Positions 9,139-15,842 of a DNA stretch of 28,402 nucleotides are shown here, in pieces. The stretch comes from UBA6921 sp031363085. Lineage in GTDB: Bacteria > Pseudomonadota > Gammaproteobacteria > SG8-11. A program made the translations under genes and the position numbers. Under the pieces are notes generated by a model, which had not been told where the DNA came from, did not search any database, and saw only the letters and a program-made list of their open reading frames with translations. Position 1 is the first letter of the stretch. The number at the start of each line of letters is the position of its first letter. The DNA is taken from positions 1 to 28,402 of the forward strand of contig JANLTU010000085.1 in assembly GCA_031363085.1 (NCBI GenBank), given 5' to 3'.

Positions 9139-9539
9139 AATTCACAAACACATCGCCGTTCTTGCTGGCCAGTTGCGTCATGGCGATACTCGCAACCAAT
9201 ACCTTTGCCTTAGACTGCCCCGCACCCCCCGTGCAAGTTAACAAGGATTGGGATTCACAGGTTCAGGCAGAAATCGGGAAGATTGGGCCAGTGAAAGGCG
9301 CACAGCTCGAAACCCGTGTGCGGACGGCTACCGTTGACTTGCTCGGCAAACTTCCTGCTGCCGATCATGTGTACCTCGAACAGATGATGTTCGCCGCCTA
9401 TTGTTCGGCGCTGCGCGGCGACACGTCGATGACGGAGTCTGCCAAGGCCAACCAGATCTTGGCGTACCGGCGTGAATTACAAAAAAATCTGGCAACTGCG
9501 TCAGCACCGGCCAAAACTTCACCGCAAACGCGACCGTGA
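9135..9539 (+). CDS. Small exported protein: solo copy of the ankyrin protein's N-terminal domain
   Basis: A 134-residue protein whose ATG overlaps the stop of the ankyrin gene (ATGA), which implies translational coupling. A signal peptide (ending TNTFA, before LDCPAPP) precedes a domain clearly paralogous to residues 28-120 of the upstream protein. The common features are a Cys after the signal cut, KDWDSQV, KIGPVKG, LLGKLPAADHVYLEQMM and AYCSAL. The two conserved cysteines could form a disulfide in the periplasm. The last ~20 residues (SAPAKTSPQTRP) are low complexity. The reading frame runs, past its stop, in frame into a HigB fragment, so the C-terminus may lie at a recombination junction. 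Function is unknown; pairing with or modulating the ankyrin protein is my inference. Confidence 0.75.
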   Translation: MKFTNTSPFLLASCVMAILATNTFALDCPAPPVQVNKDWDSQVQAEIGKIGPVKGAQLETRVRTATVDLLGKLPAADHVYLEQMMFAAYCSALRGDTSMTESAKANQILAYRRELQKNLATASAPAKTSPQTRP

Positions 9540-9635
9540 CCATCACGGGCGATGACTATCAACGGGCCATGGCGCGCGTGTTTCCGGTTTCGCGACGGCG
9601 ACGCTTATGACGTTGAGATTACTGATTACCATTGA
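9540..9635 (+). pseudogene. higB toxin remnant (C-terminal fragment)
   Basis: Translating 9543-9635 gives a tail with GPWRACFRFRDGDAYDVEIT then DYH and stop. This is the typical end of HigB/RelE-superfamily mRNA interferases (usual form NDQWRICF...DAYDVEIVDYH). Only about 30 of roughly 92 residues remain. The toxin's start and core are missing, and the sequence before it belongs to the preceding gene. The antitoxin gene follows in the usual higB-higA order, 14 bp downstream. The toxin cannot be active. Confidence 0.75.
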
Positions 9636-9649
9636 GAGGGGTGCGTGCG

Positions 9650-9924
9650 ATGCAGTCAATTCATCCGGGTCGAGTTCTTAAGTGCGAATTGGTAGCGCGC
9701 GAACTGTCCACCAGCTCGTGCTCGCGTTGTCTGTCCCGTCTGGGCGGATCGTCGATATGATGAACGGCACGCGCGGAATCAGCGCAGACACCGCTTTACG
9801 CTTGGGCCGCTACTTTGGAAACAACCCGCAATTCTGGATGAATCTGCAAAGCCAGTACGACCTCGTTGTCGCATCGAACGAGTATGGCGAGACCATCAAG
9901 AACGAAGTAGGGATGAGTGCTTGA
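9650..9924 (+). pseudogene. higA antitoxin, frameshifted
   Basis: From ATG 9650, after GAGAGGGG, the reading starts MQSIHPGRVLKCELVAREL, the normal HigA beginning. It then goes out of frame near 9705-9710. The rest continues one frame over as HQLVLALSVPSGRIVDMMNG, then RGISADTALRLGRYFG and FWMNLQSQYDLVV, the XRE-type helix-turn-helix of HigA. One missing base, or four, would restore the frame. Translation from an internal start (ATT/TTG-type codons near 9682) would remove the N-terminal helix. With the toxin also truncated, this is a dead toxin-antitoxin locus. Confidence 0.75.
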
Positions 9925-9989
9925 GCGATTTATTGTATATTTGGAGTCTGACCCTAATGGCGCTTCCAGCCGGTCCAGAAACGCTGATT

Positions 9990-11792
9990 TCAAACGCCAC
10001 TGGCAGCGCTTAGCAATAATTGCATTTCTTGCGGATCTAACGGTTTATGTAGCAGTTTAAATCCTGTTGCATTGGCTTCGCGAATGCGTTCAGGTGAGGT
10101 ATCGCCGGTAATGATTGCTGCCGGCACGGTTCGCCCCATGCGGGTCAATACAGCGCGAATGACATCGGCACCGGTCACGTCTTGCGCTAACCGGTAATCA
10201 GCCAACACAAAATTAATGGTCGATGTATATTGATCCGCCGCCGCCAAAGCTTGCGGAAGCGTCGGCACAGCAACAACCGCATACCCCCACGCCGGTAACA
10301 ACAACTGGAGCGCGTTCAGTATTTCAAGGTCGTCATCGACCACTAAAATGATGCCCGGCTGATTTTCAGGATTATGAATCAATGCAGCTTTTTTTAGTTG
10401 TTGCGGCAACAACACCGCCGGTGAAATCGGCAGCATAAAAGTAAACACCGATCCTCTTCCCGAAATAGACGCAACACTGAGTTGCGAACCTAATAAATCT
10501 ACCGACCTTTGCACAATCGACAATCCCAAGCCAAGCCCCTGCGCGCGATCACGCGCAGGATTCTGCACCTGATAAAACTCCTGAAATATTTTCGGCAATT
10601 GATCGGTCGCTATTCCAATGCCGGTATCCATCACTTGCACTTCAACCGCCGTCCCGCGACGCCGGCAACCGATCAAAATCTTCCCATGTTGGGTATAACG
10701 CAAGGCGTTGGAAATTAAATTCAACAGTATTCTTTGCAGTATCACATGATCGGTGTAAACCCAGAGCGACGTGGGCACCATGCGCAGCTTAATGTTCTTA
10801 GCATCCGCCGATTCACTAAACTCGTTCTGTAGATCGTTAAATACATCCTGAAGTTTGACGGAGCGTTTGATGACTTCTACCGCACCCGAATCGAGTTGCG
10901 AGACATGTAGCAAGCCATTCAGCAACTGCCCCAGACTCTTGAGTGTTGCTTGCAAGCGATCAGTGACATTTTCCACGTCGCTACGTTTTAATTCAGTGCG
11001 CGAATTTAACGCACGTAAGGTTGCAACAAATAAACCCAGCGCATGCACCGGTTGACGCAAGTCGTGACTGGCCGCAGCCAAAAACTGTGTTTTGGCACGC
11101 ACCGCCGTTTCGGCGAGTTCTTTTTGCTGGGTGAGTTGCTGAATTAATTCCAGATTCTGAAAACGTAACATCACCGATTCACGTTGGGTCGCATAAATAC
11201 TGTGACAACTCACAAGATTGACCCACAGACAAATGAAGGCCAACACACCCAGGATCGTGAATAATTCACCGCCGTACATTAAGGCGTAGAGCGCAAATGG
11301 AAGAATCGTGGGAATAGCAGACAAATAATATGCCGGAGGAAAAGCGGATAACAATGTCACCGATCCACCAACGATACTGGCCACCATGATGCAGATAAAT
11401 GCAGTGAGCATCATGTCGTTCGGCGCAAAAAAAATGACACCGATAGTGCCCCAGAGGCAGCCCGACAAAAACGAAAAAAATGTAAAAACCCATCCCCACC
11501 GCACTGCTTCCCGCCCCGTAGGCAACGTGCGCAGAAAATACCGATCTATACCGGCCCGAAATGTGGTTAATACAAACGAAAGTGCAACCCAGATCAAAAT
11601 CGTAGCCGGCGGAAAATATTTCCAGAAAAGCAGGGCAGTCAATGCCACCACCGGATAATTGGCATAGAGCATGCGCGATGACTGTTGAAATAAACTGCGT
11701 ATTAGCTCAGCGCGCACCTGCAAATCTGTCGAGCTCAGCGCCGGCATGAATGCCGCGCTGATTCGACTGGCTTTCGATTCAATAGGTAGCAC
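9990..11792 (-). CDS. Membrane-bound hybrid sensor histidine kinase
   Basis: A 600-residue protein starting at GTG 11792, chosen because AAGGA lies 7 bp upstream; a longer frame to 11843 has no ribosome site. Residues about 40-200 hold five or six membrane helices with no large periplasmic loop, so the signal is probably sensed in or near the membrane. Then come a coiled linker, the HisKA box (AASHDLRQPVHALGLF, His243), N box (NALRY, Asn362), G1 (DTGIG, 389-393) and G2 (GLGLG, 419-423) of the ATPase domain. A C-terminal receiver follows, with Asp532 in LADYRL and Lys583 in LLHKP. The HDLRQP form of the H box is typical of the hybrid kinases that work with LuxR-type regulators. The divergent response regulator at 11988 is the likely partner. 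The input signal is unknown. Confidence 0.88.
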   Translation of the reverse strand: MLPIESKASRISAAFMPALSSTDLQVRAELIRSLFQQSSRMLYANYPVVALTALLFWKYFPPATILIWVALSFVLTTFRAGIDRYFLRTLPTGREAVRWGWVFTFFSFLSGCLWGTIGVIFFAPNDMMLTAFICIMVASIVGGSVTLLSAFPPAYYLSAIPTILPFALYALMYGGELFTILGVLAFICLWVNLVSCHSIYATQRESVMLRFQNLELIQQLTQQKELAETAVRAKTQFLAAASHDLRQPVHALGLFVATLRALNSRTELKRSDVENVTDRLQATLKSLGQLLNGLLHVSQLDSGAVEVIKRSVKLQDVFNDLQNEFSESADAKNIKLRMVPTSLWVYTDHVILQRILLNLISNALRYTQHGKILIGCRRRGTAVEVQVMDTGIGIATDQLPKIFQEFYQVQNPARDRAQGLGLGLSIVQRSVDLLGSQLSVASISGRGSVFTFMLPISPAVLLPQQLKKAALIHNPENQPGIILVVDDDLEILNALQLLLPAWGYAVVAVPTLPQALAAADQYTSTINFVLADYRLAQDVTGADVIRAVLTRMGRTVPAAIITGDTSPERIREANATGFKLLHKPLDPQEMQLLLSAASGV

Positions 11793-11799
11793 GGAAAAT

Positions 11800-11804
11800 T
11801 CCTT
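11800..11804 (-). promoter_or_regulatory. Ribosome-binding site that sets the kinase start
   Basis: On the minus strand AAGGA stands 7 bp before GTG 11792. No comparable site precedes the GTG at 11843, so the shorter 600-residue protein is favoured. Confidence 0.6.
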
Positions 11805-11987
11805 ATGCGTCACGTAGGCATGTCGACTTAACGCCGTGTTCACACGAGCTGCAGGCGTTACGTATATCCGTTTAGTAAATAATTCTGTTTTCTATTCCGC
11901 TGTTGTCTTCTATCTTTACGCGGTGCCTGGTTTCACTCGGCATGTTTTTACAGCAACCAGAGCACCACCAACACAGGCTCACATGTC

Positions 11988-12620
11988 GTGATAAAAACAT
12001 TGCTCGCTGAAGATCATGTTCTCGTCAGGCAGGGCCTCAAAATGTTTTTGGCCACGGAACCTGACTTTGATGTAATCGCCGAAACCGGTGACGGTGCTAT
12101 GGTGGAATCCATGGTGCAATCACTGCACCCCGATTTACTGCTTCTGGACCTCGATTTACCCGGTTGCCACGGCGCGCTCATCACGACACGCCTCAAGGCG
12201 CAGGCAAGCCCACTCAAAATCGTAGTATTGACAGGCAGCTTACAAGCTAACTCCGTGCGCCAAGCGCTCGCCGCCGGCGCGGATGCTTACGTACTCAAGC
12301 ACGAAGACAGCACCGAGTTTCTACACGCCATACACATTGTCCTTGGCGGCGGCCAATACATCAGTCGCAGCATCGCTGCCTTGTTTGAACATCAACAAAC
12401 ATTACATAAATCAAACGAACAATTAATTACGCCGCGCGAACAGGAAATTCTTGCCATGATCGCACGCGGCATGAATAACGAAGCCATTGCCGCCCAGCTT
12501 TATCGCAGCGTTTTAACCATACGCAAACACCGCCAGAATTTAATGGACAAACTAAGCTTGCATAACGCCGCCGAAGTTACTGCTTACGCCATCAAGCACG
12601 GCTTCTACGAACCGGCCTGA
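11988..12620 (+). CDS. LuxR/NarL-family response regulator
   Basis: A 210-residue two-component regulator starting at GTG 11988 (the nearby ATG at 11982 is closed by a stop). The receiver domain has acidic residues at 8-9, phospho-acceptor Asp54 in LLLDLDLPG, Thr82 and Lys104. Residues about 143-206 form a LuxR-type helix-turn-helix (LITPREQEILAMIARGMNNE, then LTIRKHRQNLMDKL). It lies divergently from the hybrid kinase with a 195-bp shared control region and is the obvious partner. A perfect palindrome at 12673-12692, just downstream and before the lipoprotein/lectin genes, could be its operator, but this is not shown. Confidence 0.88.
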   Translation: MIKTLLAEDHVLVRQGLKMFLATEPDFDVIAETGDGAMVESMVQSLHPDLLLLDLDLPGCHGALITTRLKAQASPLKIVVLTGSLQANSVRQALAAGADAYVLKHEDSTEFLHAIHIVLGGGQYISRSIAALFEHQQTLHKSNEQLITPREQEILAMIARGMNNEAIAAQLYRSVLTIRKHRQNLMDKLSLHNAAEVTAYAIKHGFYEPA

Positions 12621-12672
12621 ATTTTTTCCTCTGTTCATAGCAAGTATTGTCTTCGCTAATTTGACTAATACG

Positions 12673-12692
12673 AATACTGCATTTGCAGTATT
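12673..12692. promoter_or_regulatory. Perfect palindrome, candidate operator
   Basis: AATACTGC (12673-12680) and GCAGTATT (12685-12692) are perfect inverted arms around ATTT. There is no T run after it, so it is unlikely to be a terminator. Its size fits a dimeric regulator site. It lies 52 bp after the response-regulator gene and 136 bp before the lipoprotein gene. Confidence 0.4.
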
Positions 12693-12745
12693 ACCTCGTC
12701 ATCGAAAAATATTTAATCTACCGGCCAGTCTTGCTAAATTGTAAA

Positions 12746-12767
12746 TGCAATAGCGCAAGCCTGACCC
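12746..12767 (-). repeat. 22-bp dispersed repeat, copy 1 (inverted)
   Basis: The segment begins TGCAATAGCGCAAGC and ends TGACCC. Its reverse complement recurs at 14614-14635 with one mismatch, and in a more diverged form at 14392-14413. Together they bracket the lipoprotein/lectin island. The GGGTCAGGCTTG...ATTGCA form resembles sequences found around REP-type elements in proteobacteria, but no transposase is seen here. Confidence 0.6.
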
Positions 12768-12815
12768 AATTACGATTATCCCAAGCTTGGCCCGATTATC
12801 CGTAGTGGTAACACT

Positions 12816-12825
12816 AGGAGGAGGT
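12816..12825 (+). promoter_or_regulatory. Unusually strong ribosome-binding site
   Basis: AGGAGGAGGT directly precedes (3-bp gap from its end) the ATG at 12829 and gives two overlapping anti-16S matches. It fixes the lipoprotein start and predicts high translation. The next gene also has a strong site (GAGGAGG, 13040-13046). Confidence 0.6.
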
Positions 12826-12828
12826 ATC

Positions 12829-13005
12829 ATGCGCACACGTCTGCTTCAAATTGTCTTCGCCGTGCTTTTTTTCGCCACACTCGCTGCGTGTGGCAGGGCC
12901 GCCGGCAATGCGTCTAAATCTGGCTCTACCTCCATCAATCCCACTGACAAACTGGCTGCATGCGAGTGGGGCACGTCGAAGTGGGGTGAGTGTACTTGGC
13001 AATAA
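12829..13005 (+). CDS. Small lipoprotein, 58 residues
   Basis: A lipoprotein signal peptide MRTRLLQIVFAVLFFATLAA is followed by lipobox cysteine 21 (LAAC-GR). The mature part is only about 38 residues: a Gly/Ser-rich linker, then a tryptophan- and cysteine-rich end, CEWGTSKWGECTWQ, with two cysteines able to pair. The Trp-Gly/Trp-Cys spacing recalls thrombospondin type-1 motifs, but it is too short for a confident match. It is 47 bp ahead of the lectin gene and probably cotranscribed with it. An upstream TTG start at 12787 is unlikely because the strong ribosome site serves the ATG. Function is unknown; it could anchor or assist the lectin at the outer membrane. Confidence 0.6.
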   Translation: MRTRLLQIVFAVLFFATLAACGRAAGNASKSGSTSINPTDKLAACEWGTSKWGECTWQ

Positions 13006-13052
13006 CAGCGCCCTTCCCACCGTACTCATTTCAATCTTAGAGGAGGCATTTT

Positions 13053-14171
13053 ATGCGCAGCACTTCGTATCGTTCTTATAGTTTCGCTATCTTGTTGGTG
13101 GGCGCTTTCGTTAGTCCGATAAATCACGCTGGCGATGTTCCCGTGCTTAAGGAATTTAAAGACACCCAGCCTGCTGTAGCTGCGGAAGTGAACGGCAACT
13201 TCAGCAAGCTAAAAGACGCGGTAAATCAGAACAACGCGCGCCTTGGCACGGTGGAGGGGGCCTCTGCAGCGCAGGATACGCGGATTGAGGCTCTCCAAAT
13301 GGCCACTAACGCGTTTATCCCCCTGAACACGACAAGTGCAGCGCGTGCAGACTGCAAGGCCATCCTAAATGCTAACGAGTCCAAAGGGAGTGGCCTCTAT
13401 TACATTCATCCGGGGCCCCCACCCCCAGCCGCCTCCACGACCTACCTCGCGCATTGTGATATGAAGACGCAGGGCGGCGGTTGGACTCTGGTTATGAATG
13501 TCCACCCGAGCGACGGGTCGAGCGTATCGTTTACGAATACGAAATTCTGGACGGAGCCGAAGGAATACGGTGAGATTGGCGCGCACTTTTCGAACGATTA
13601 TAAGAGCCCGGCCGCATGGGAACTGGTGGGCACAAACATCATGGTTGAAATTGCGAAGCCTGGAATCAACGGCGGTATTATCGGACACAAAGCCTGGGAG
13701 ATGCAGGTGAGTGGTGACTATAATTCGTTCTTCACGCAACCACAAAACACACTACTCACAAAAAAAGTGATCGACGGTTCGGACGTAACGTACGTGCACG
13801 CCAATGAACCCATCATCAAAAACGGCAATAATTTGCTGGCGAACCGGTATATGAATCCAAATATTACCTTCGGCGCAGACCGGGTTCGTCTCGGTGCAGA
13901 TGGATACGCGACAGTTGACGATAATCAACCGGGCTTAGGCACTGAGATGAACGAATCCTCGACCTGCCCGGAAGGCAATTGCTACCGCTACCGCGATGTC
14001 GAGCTATGGATGGACGCTCCTGGCAATCGCTGGTGTTCCAGGCCCACGGCAACGACTTATGCTTGGATTGGTAACGACGGTGGCTGTGGAGATGGATGCG
14101 CCGCCAATAACTGCAATCTGTTCCAGAGAGCTTACTCCGAGCTCTGGACTTATCGAATCTATATTCGGTAG
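13053..14171 (+). CDS. Secreted fibrinogen/intelectin-like lectin with shared stalk
   Basis: A 372-residue exported protein. Residues 1-26 form a signal peptide. Residues 28-70 are a stalk (FKDTQPAVAAEVNGNF, NNARLGTVEGAS) nearly the same as in the protein at 45-1343. From about 95 on it looks like the fibrinogen-related/intelectin fold. The evidence is ADCKAIL at 99, GLYYIHP at 114, HCDMKTQGGGWTLVMNVHPS at 134-153 (the FReD hallmark CDM..GGGWT), FSNDYKSPAAWEL at 179-191 (compare the SDDYKNP of intelectins), and a cysteine-rich end GGCGDGCAANNCN. That fold binds sugars through calcium in animals; sugar binding here is inferred. The start follows GAGGAGG. It is probably in an operon with the lipoprotein at 12829. 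Such domains are scattered in bacteria, often in surface or secreted proteins. Confidence 0.75.
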   Translation: MRSTSYRSYSFAILLVGAFVSPINHAGDVPVLKEFKDTQPAVAAEVNGNFSKLKDAVNQNNARLGTVEGASAAQDTRIEALQMATNAFIPLNTTSAARADCKAILNANESKGSGLYYIHPGPPPPAASTTYLAHCDMKTQGGGWTLVMNVHPSDGSSVSFTNTKFWTEPKEYGEIGAHFSNDYKSPAAWELVGTNIMVEIAKPGINGGIIGHKAWEMQVSGDYNSFFTQPQNTLLTKKVIDGSDVTYVHANEPIIKNGNNLLANRYMNPNITFGADRVRLGADGYATVDDNQPGLGTEMNESSTCPEGNCYRYRDVELWMDAPGNRWCSRPTATTYAWIGNDGGCGDGCAANNCNLFQRAYSELWTYRIYIR

Positions 14172-14221
14172 CTTCACCTGGGTTAGCTAGGCAGTGCTGT
14201 AACTCGGGATTTCATTTCACT

Positions 14222-14263
14222 CCGCATTCTTCGCTGAACCGAAAACGGAAAGCGACGATGCGG
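14222..14263 (+). terminator. Compound hairpin after the lectin gene
   Basis: CCGCAT (14222-14227) pairs with ATGCGG (14258-14263). CGCT (14232-14235) pairs with AGCG (14251-14254), and CCG (14239-14241) pairs with CGG (14246-14248) around AAAA. It lies 51 bp after the lectin stop. It lacks a T run, so it may be a factor-dependent terminator or a 3' mRNA stabiliser. Confidence 0.4.
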
Positions 14264-14281
14264 GGTTGTGTTGCGCGCGGA

Positions 14282-14380
14282 GCGTTTAAGCAAACAGCGC
14301 AGTATTTTCGGTGCGAAAACTGCGGCAAGTATGCTCAGCAGGAACAAAAATATGTCGATCAACAATTTCGCATCGCGGCG
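14282..14380 (-). pseudogene. Relic copy of the 47-residue membrane-protein gene
   Basis: This stretch matches 1422-1526 almost base for base, including a shared run at the 3' end of the small gene (CAAACAG, then AGTATTTTCGGTGCGAAAAC). Against that copy it lacks one base near its 3' end, which shifts the frame after FAPKILR, and six bases inside the membrane helix. The first ~15 codons are gone. The copy sits in the same place relative to the lectin gene as the intact one does to the first surface-protein gene. It therefore arose by duplication of a block containing both. Confidence 0.7.
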
Positions 14381-14391
14381 TAAAAATAATA

Positions 14392-14413
14392 GGGTCAGGC
14401 TTGATTAATTGCA
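14392..14413 (+). repeat. 22-bp dispersed repeat, diverged copy 2
   Basis: GGGTCAGGCTTG followed by ATTA and ATTGCA. It has the same layout as the copy at 14614-14635 with four changed central bases and one further change. It directly follows the relic gene. Confidence 0.5.
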
Positions 14414-14551
14414 TTTTTATTGCATCCCAGGGAGATCTTGAATAGGCATCTCAGATGCAACGCGCGCTTGGCGGAAAGTTACTGTGGGGTAAGCCCGTGC
14501 GGCGACAGTTGCAGCGGGGGCAGAAAATTTGAAGGTGTTAGCCAGGGTGTT

Positions 14552-14568
14552 GGTGGGCGGTGCCCACC
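14552..14568. repeat. REP-like hairpin
   Basis: GGTGGGC (14552-14558) and GCCCACC (14562-14568) pair perfectly around GGT. The GTGGGC/GCCCAC core followed by CTACG resembles short dispersed palindromes common in gammaproteobacterial intergenic regions. The gene-free stretch 14381-14812 otherwise holds only the 22-bp repeats and a 7-bp inverted pair (14420-14426 with 14454-14460). Confidence 0.45.
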
Positions 14569-14613
14569 CTACGGCTATTTAGCATTCAAAACGCATGGGG
14601 TCGTATAAGATAA

Positions 14614-14635
14614 GGGTCTGGCTTGCGCTATTGCA
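14614..14635 (+). repeat. 22-bp dispersed repeat, copy 3
   Basis: GGGTCTGGCTTGCGCTA then TTGCA. This is the reverse complement of 12746-12767 with one mismatch, and it forms the right end of the 1.9-kb bracketed island. Confidence 0.6.
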
Positions 14636-14812
14636 TTGTAAAACAAGGTAGCCACCTTTTCACGCTGGTCAAAAAACAGGAGGTATTGAAGCGACTTCAG
14701 TGTGTGCGCGCAGATTTGCTGCGCTACTGTTTGCAGCGACTCGCGAAGCCCGCACACTGTGGTTCATAGCGCTCGTGTATTATGCAGTCTTTATCAATTC
14801 GACTGGGGGATT

Positions 14813-15511
14813 ATGAAAGGCATTGCATGGATGATCGTATTGGCGTTGTTCCCGTTGGGAGCACAGGCTGATGATGCGACAAGAATCGATGTGATCGAGA
14901 AAAAGGTTGATGTTATCGACAAGAAGGTCGATACGGTGATCGAAAAGCAGGAGCGTATTTACGACAAGGTCGAGAACAATCCGCTGCAGGGAAGAAAATA
15001 CGGCGTGGAGCTGAATCTGTTTCGGCTGTTGGCAATTCAGGACGATTTCAGTTCCTTCAGCGGCACGCTGTCGTATTTTGATCATGGGTCGAATGCTGAA
15101 ATTGCACTGCCGTTTTTTTATTTGTCGAATCGCTACGGCGGAAACGAAGGGCGCTTTACCTTATTCACCGTGGACGCGCATTACCGCCGCTTTTTAGGTG
15201 ACAGCGTGAATGGATTTTATATCAGCGGTTTTGGGCGCGTCGCGCGCTTGCATGGAAAAACGGGGGGTGACTGGGATTGGCTTTTTAATAGCGTCGCAAC
15301 GCATCCCTACGCCACGGAAACAAAATTGGGCATCGGGGTCGGCATCGGTTACCGCATCTTTTCCAAAAACGGTATCTACTGGGGCACCAGCCTGAGCGCG
15401 GGCCGCTATATTTCAGGCAAAAACGATAAATTCATCAATGCCAATGTCGCTCAAGACGACTCACAAACAATCATCGATATTGAATTGTTGAAATTCGGCT
15501 ACGCGTTTTAA
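14813..15511 (+). CDS. Outer-membrane barrel-like protein with N-terminal coiled coil
   Basis: A 232-residue protein from ATG 14813 (GGGGGA just upstream); a longer GTG frame from 14702 adds no signal-like sequence. Residues 1-19 form a signal peptide ending AQA-DD. Residues 22-52 are a heptad-repeat coiled coil (IDVIEKKVDVIDKKVDTVIE, then KQERIYDKVE). Residues about 60-232 alternate polar and hydrophobic residues in strand-sized steps (YGVELNLFRLL, GRFTLFTVDAHYRRF, GFYISGFGRVARL, LGIGVGIGYRIF, YWGTSLSAGRYI) and end in aromatic FGYAF, the C-terminal Phe signature of Bam-inserted barrels. The coiled coil could span the periplasm or trimerise. The family is not recognised. Confidence 0.65.
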   Translation: MKGIAWMIVLALFPLGAQADDATRIDVIEKKVDVIDKKVDTVIEKQERIYDKVENNPLQGRKYGVELNLFRLLAIQDDFSSFSGTLSYFDHGSNAEIALPFFYLSNRYGGNEGRFTLFTVDAHYRRFLGDSVNGFYISGFGRVARLHGKTGGDWDWLFNSVATHPYATETKLGIGVGIGYRIFSKNGIYWGTSLSAGRYISGKNDKFINANVAQDDSQTIIDIELLKFGYAF

Positions 15512-15842
15512 GGCGTGCTTCTGGTCAAACAACCTGTGCATGTTGCGCAGTTTTGGAAAGCGCTACGCTTGAGCTACTACGTGTAGCGTAGTGACAGTGA
15601 TGTACGTTCAAGTCATAGGCGAATCGTGCTTCGCAGCGCTTCTACGAAGAGGGCTGTATCACGAAGGAAGTTGCGCGGCATAGAAGCGGATGCTGCTCAG
15701 GCGTTGCTTGTGGTGCCCAACGCGGCCATGTTGCTGCAAGCCGTACGGCCATCTGTTCAAGTGCCGAAGCCAGGCTTCCTTTCCGATCCAATCACAGCTT
15801 CGGCTGCGCTGCGTCTCGCGGCGCAACTATTAGCGCACGTCT
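15512..15842. other. 331-bp region without a supported gene
   Basis: It lies between two converging genes. It contains an imperfect hairpin (CTACGCT 15563-15569 with AGCGTAG 15585-15591) that has no T run. An open frame at 15626-15883 runs into the efflux gene on the other strand and has no ribosome site or recognisable features. I see nothing else in it. Confidence 0.4.

Noticed and set aside
9682..9924. Intact 80-residue HigA from an internal start
   Set aside because: The normal N-terminal HigA sequence lies just upstream in another frame, so this is the 3' part of a frameshifted gene.
12787..12828. TTG-initiated N-terminal extension of the small lipoprotein
   Set aside because: The extension would put 14 residues before the signal peptide, and the AGGAGGAGGT site clearly serves the ATG at 12829.
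14381..14812. CRISPR-like or integron attC-like array, given several repeats close together
   Set aside because: Only three copies of one short repeat in mixed orientation with irregular spacing, and no attC core pair or cas/integrase gene.
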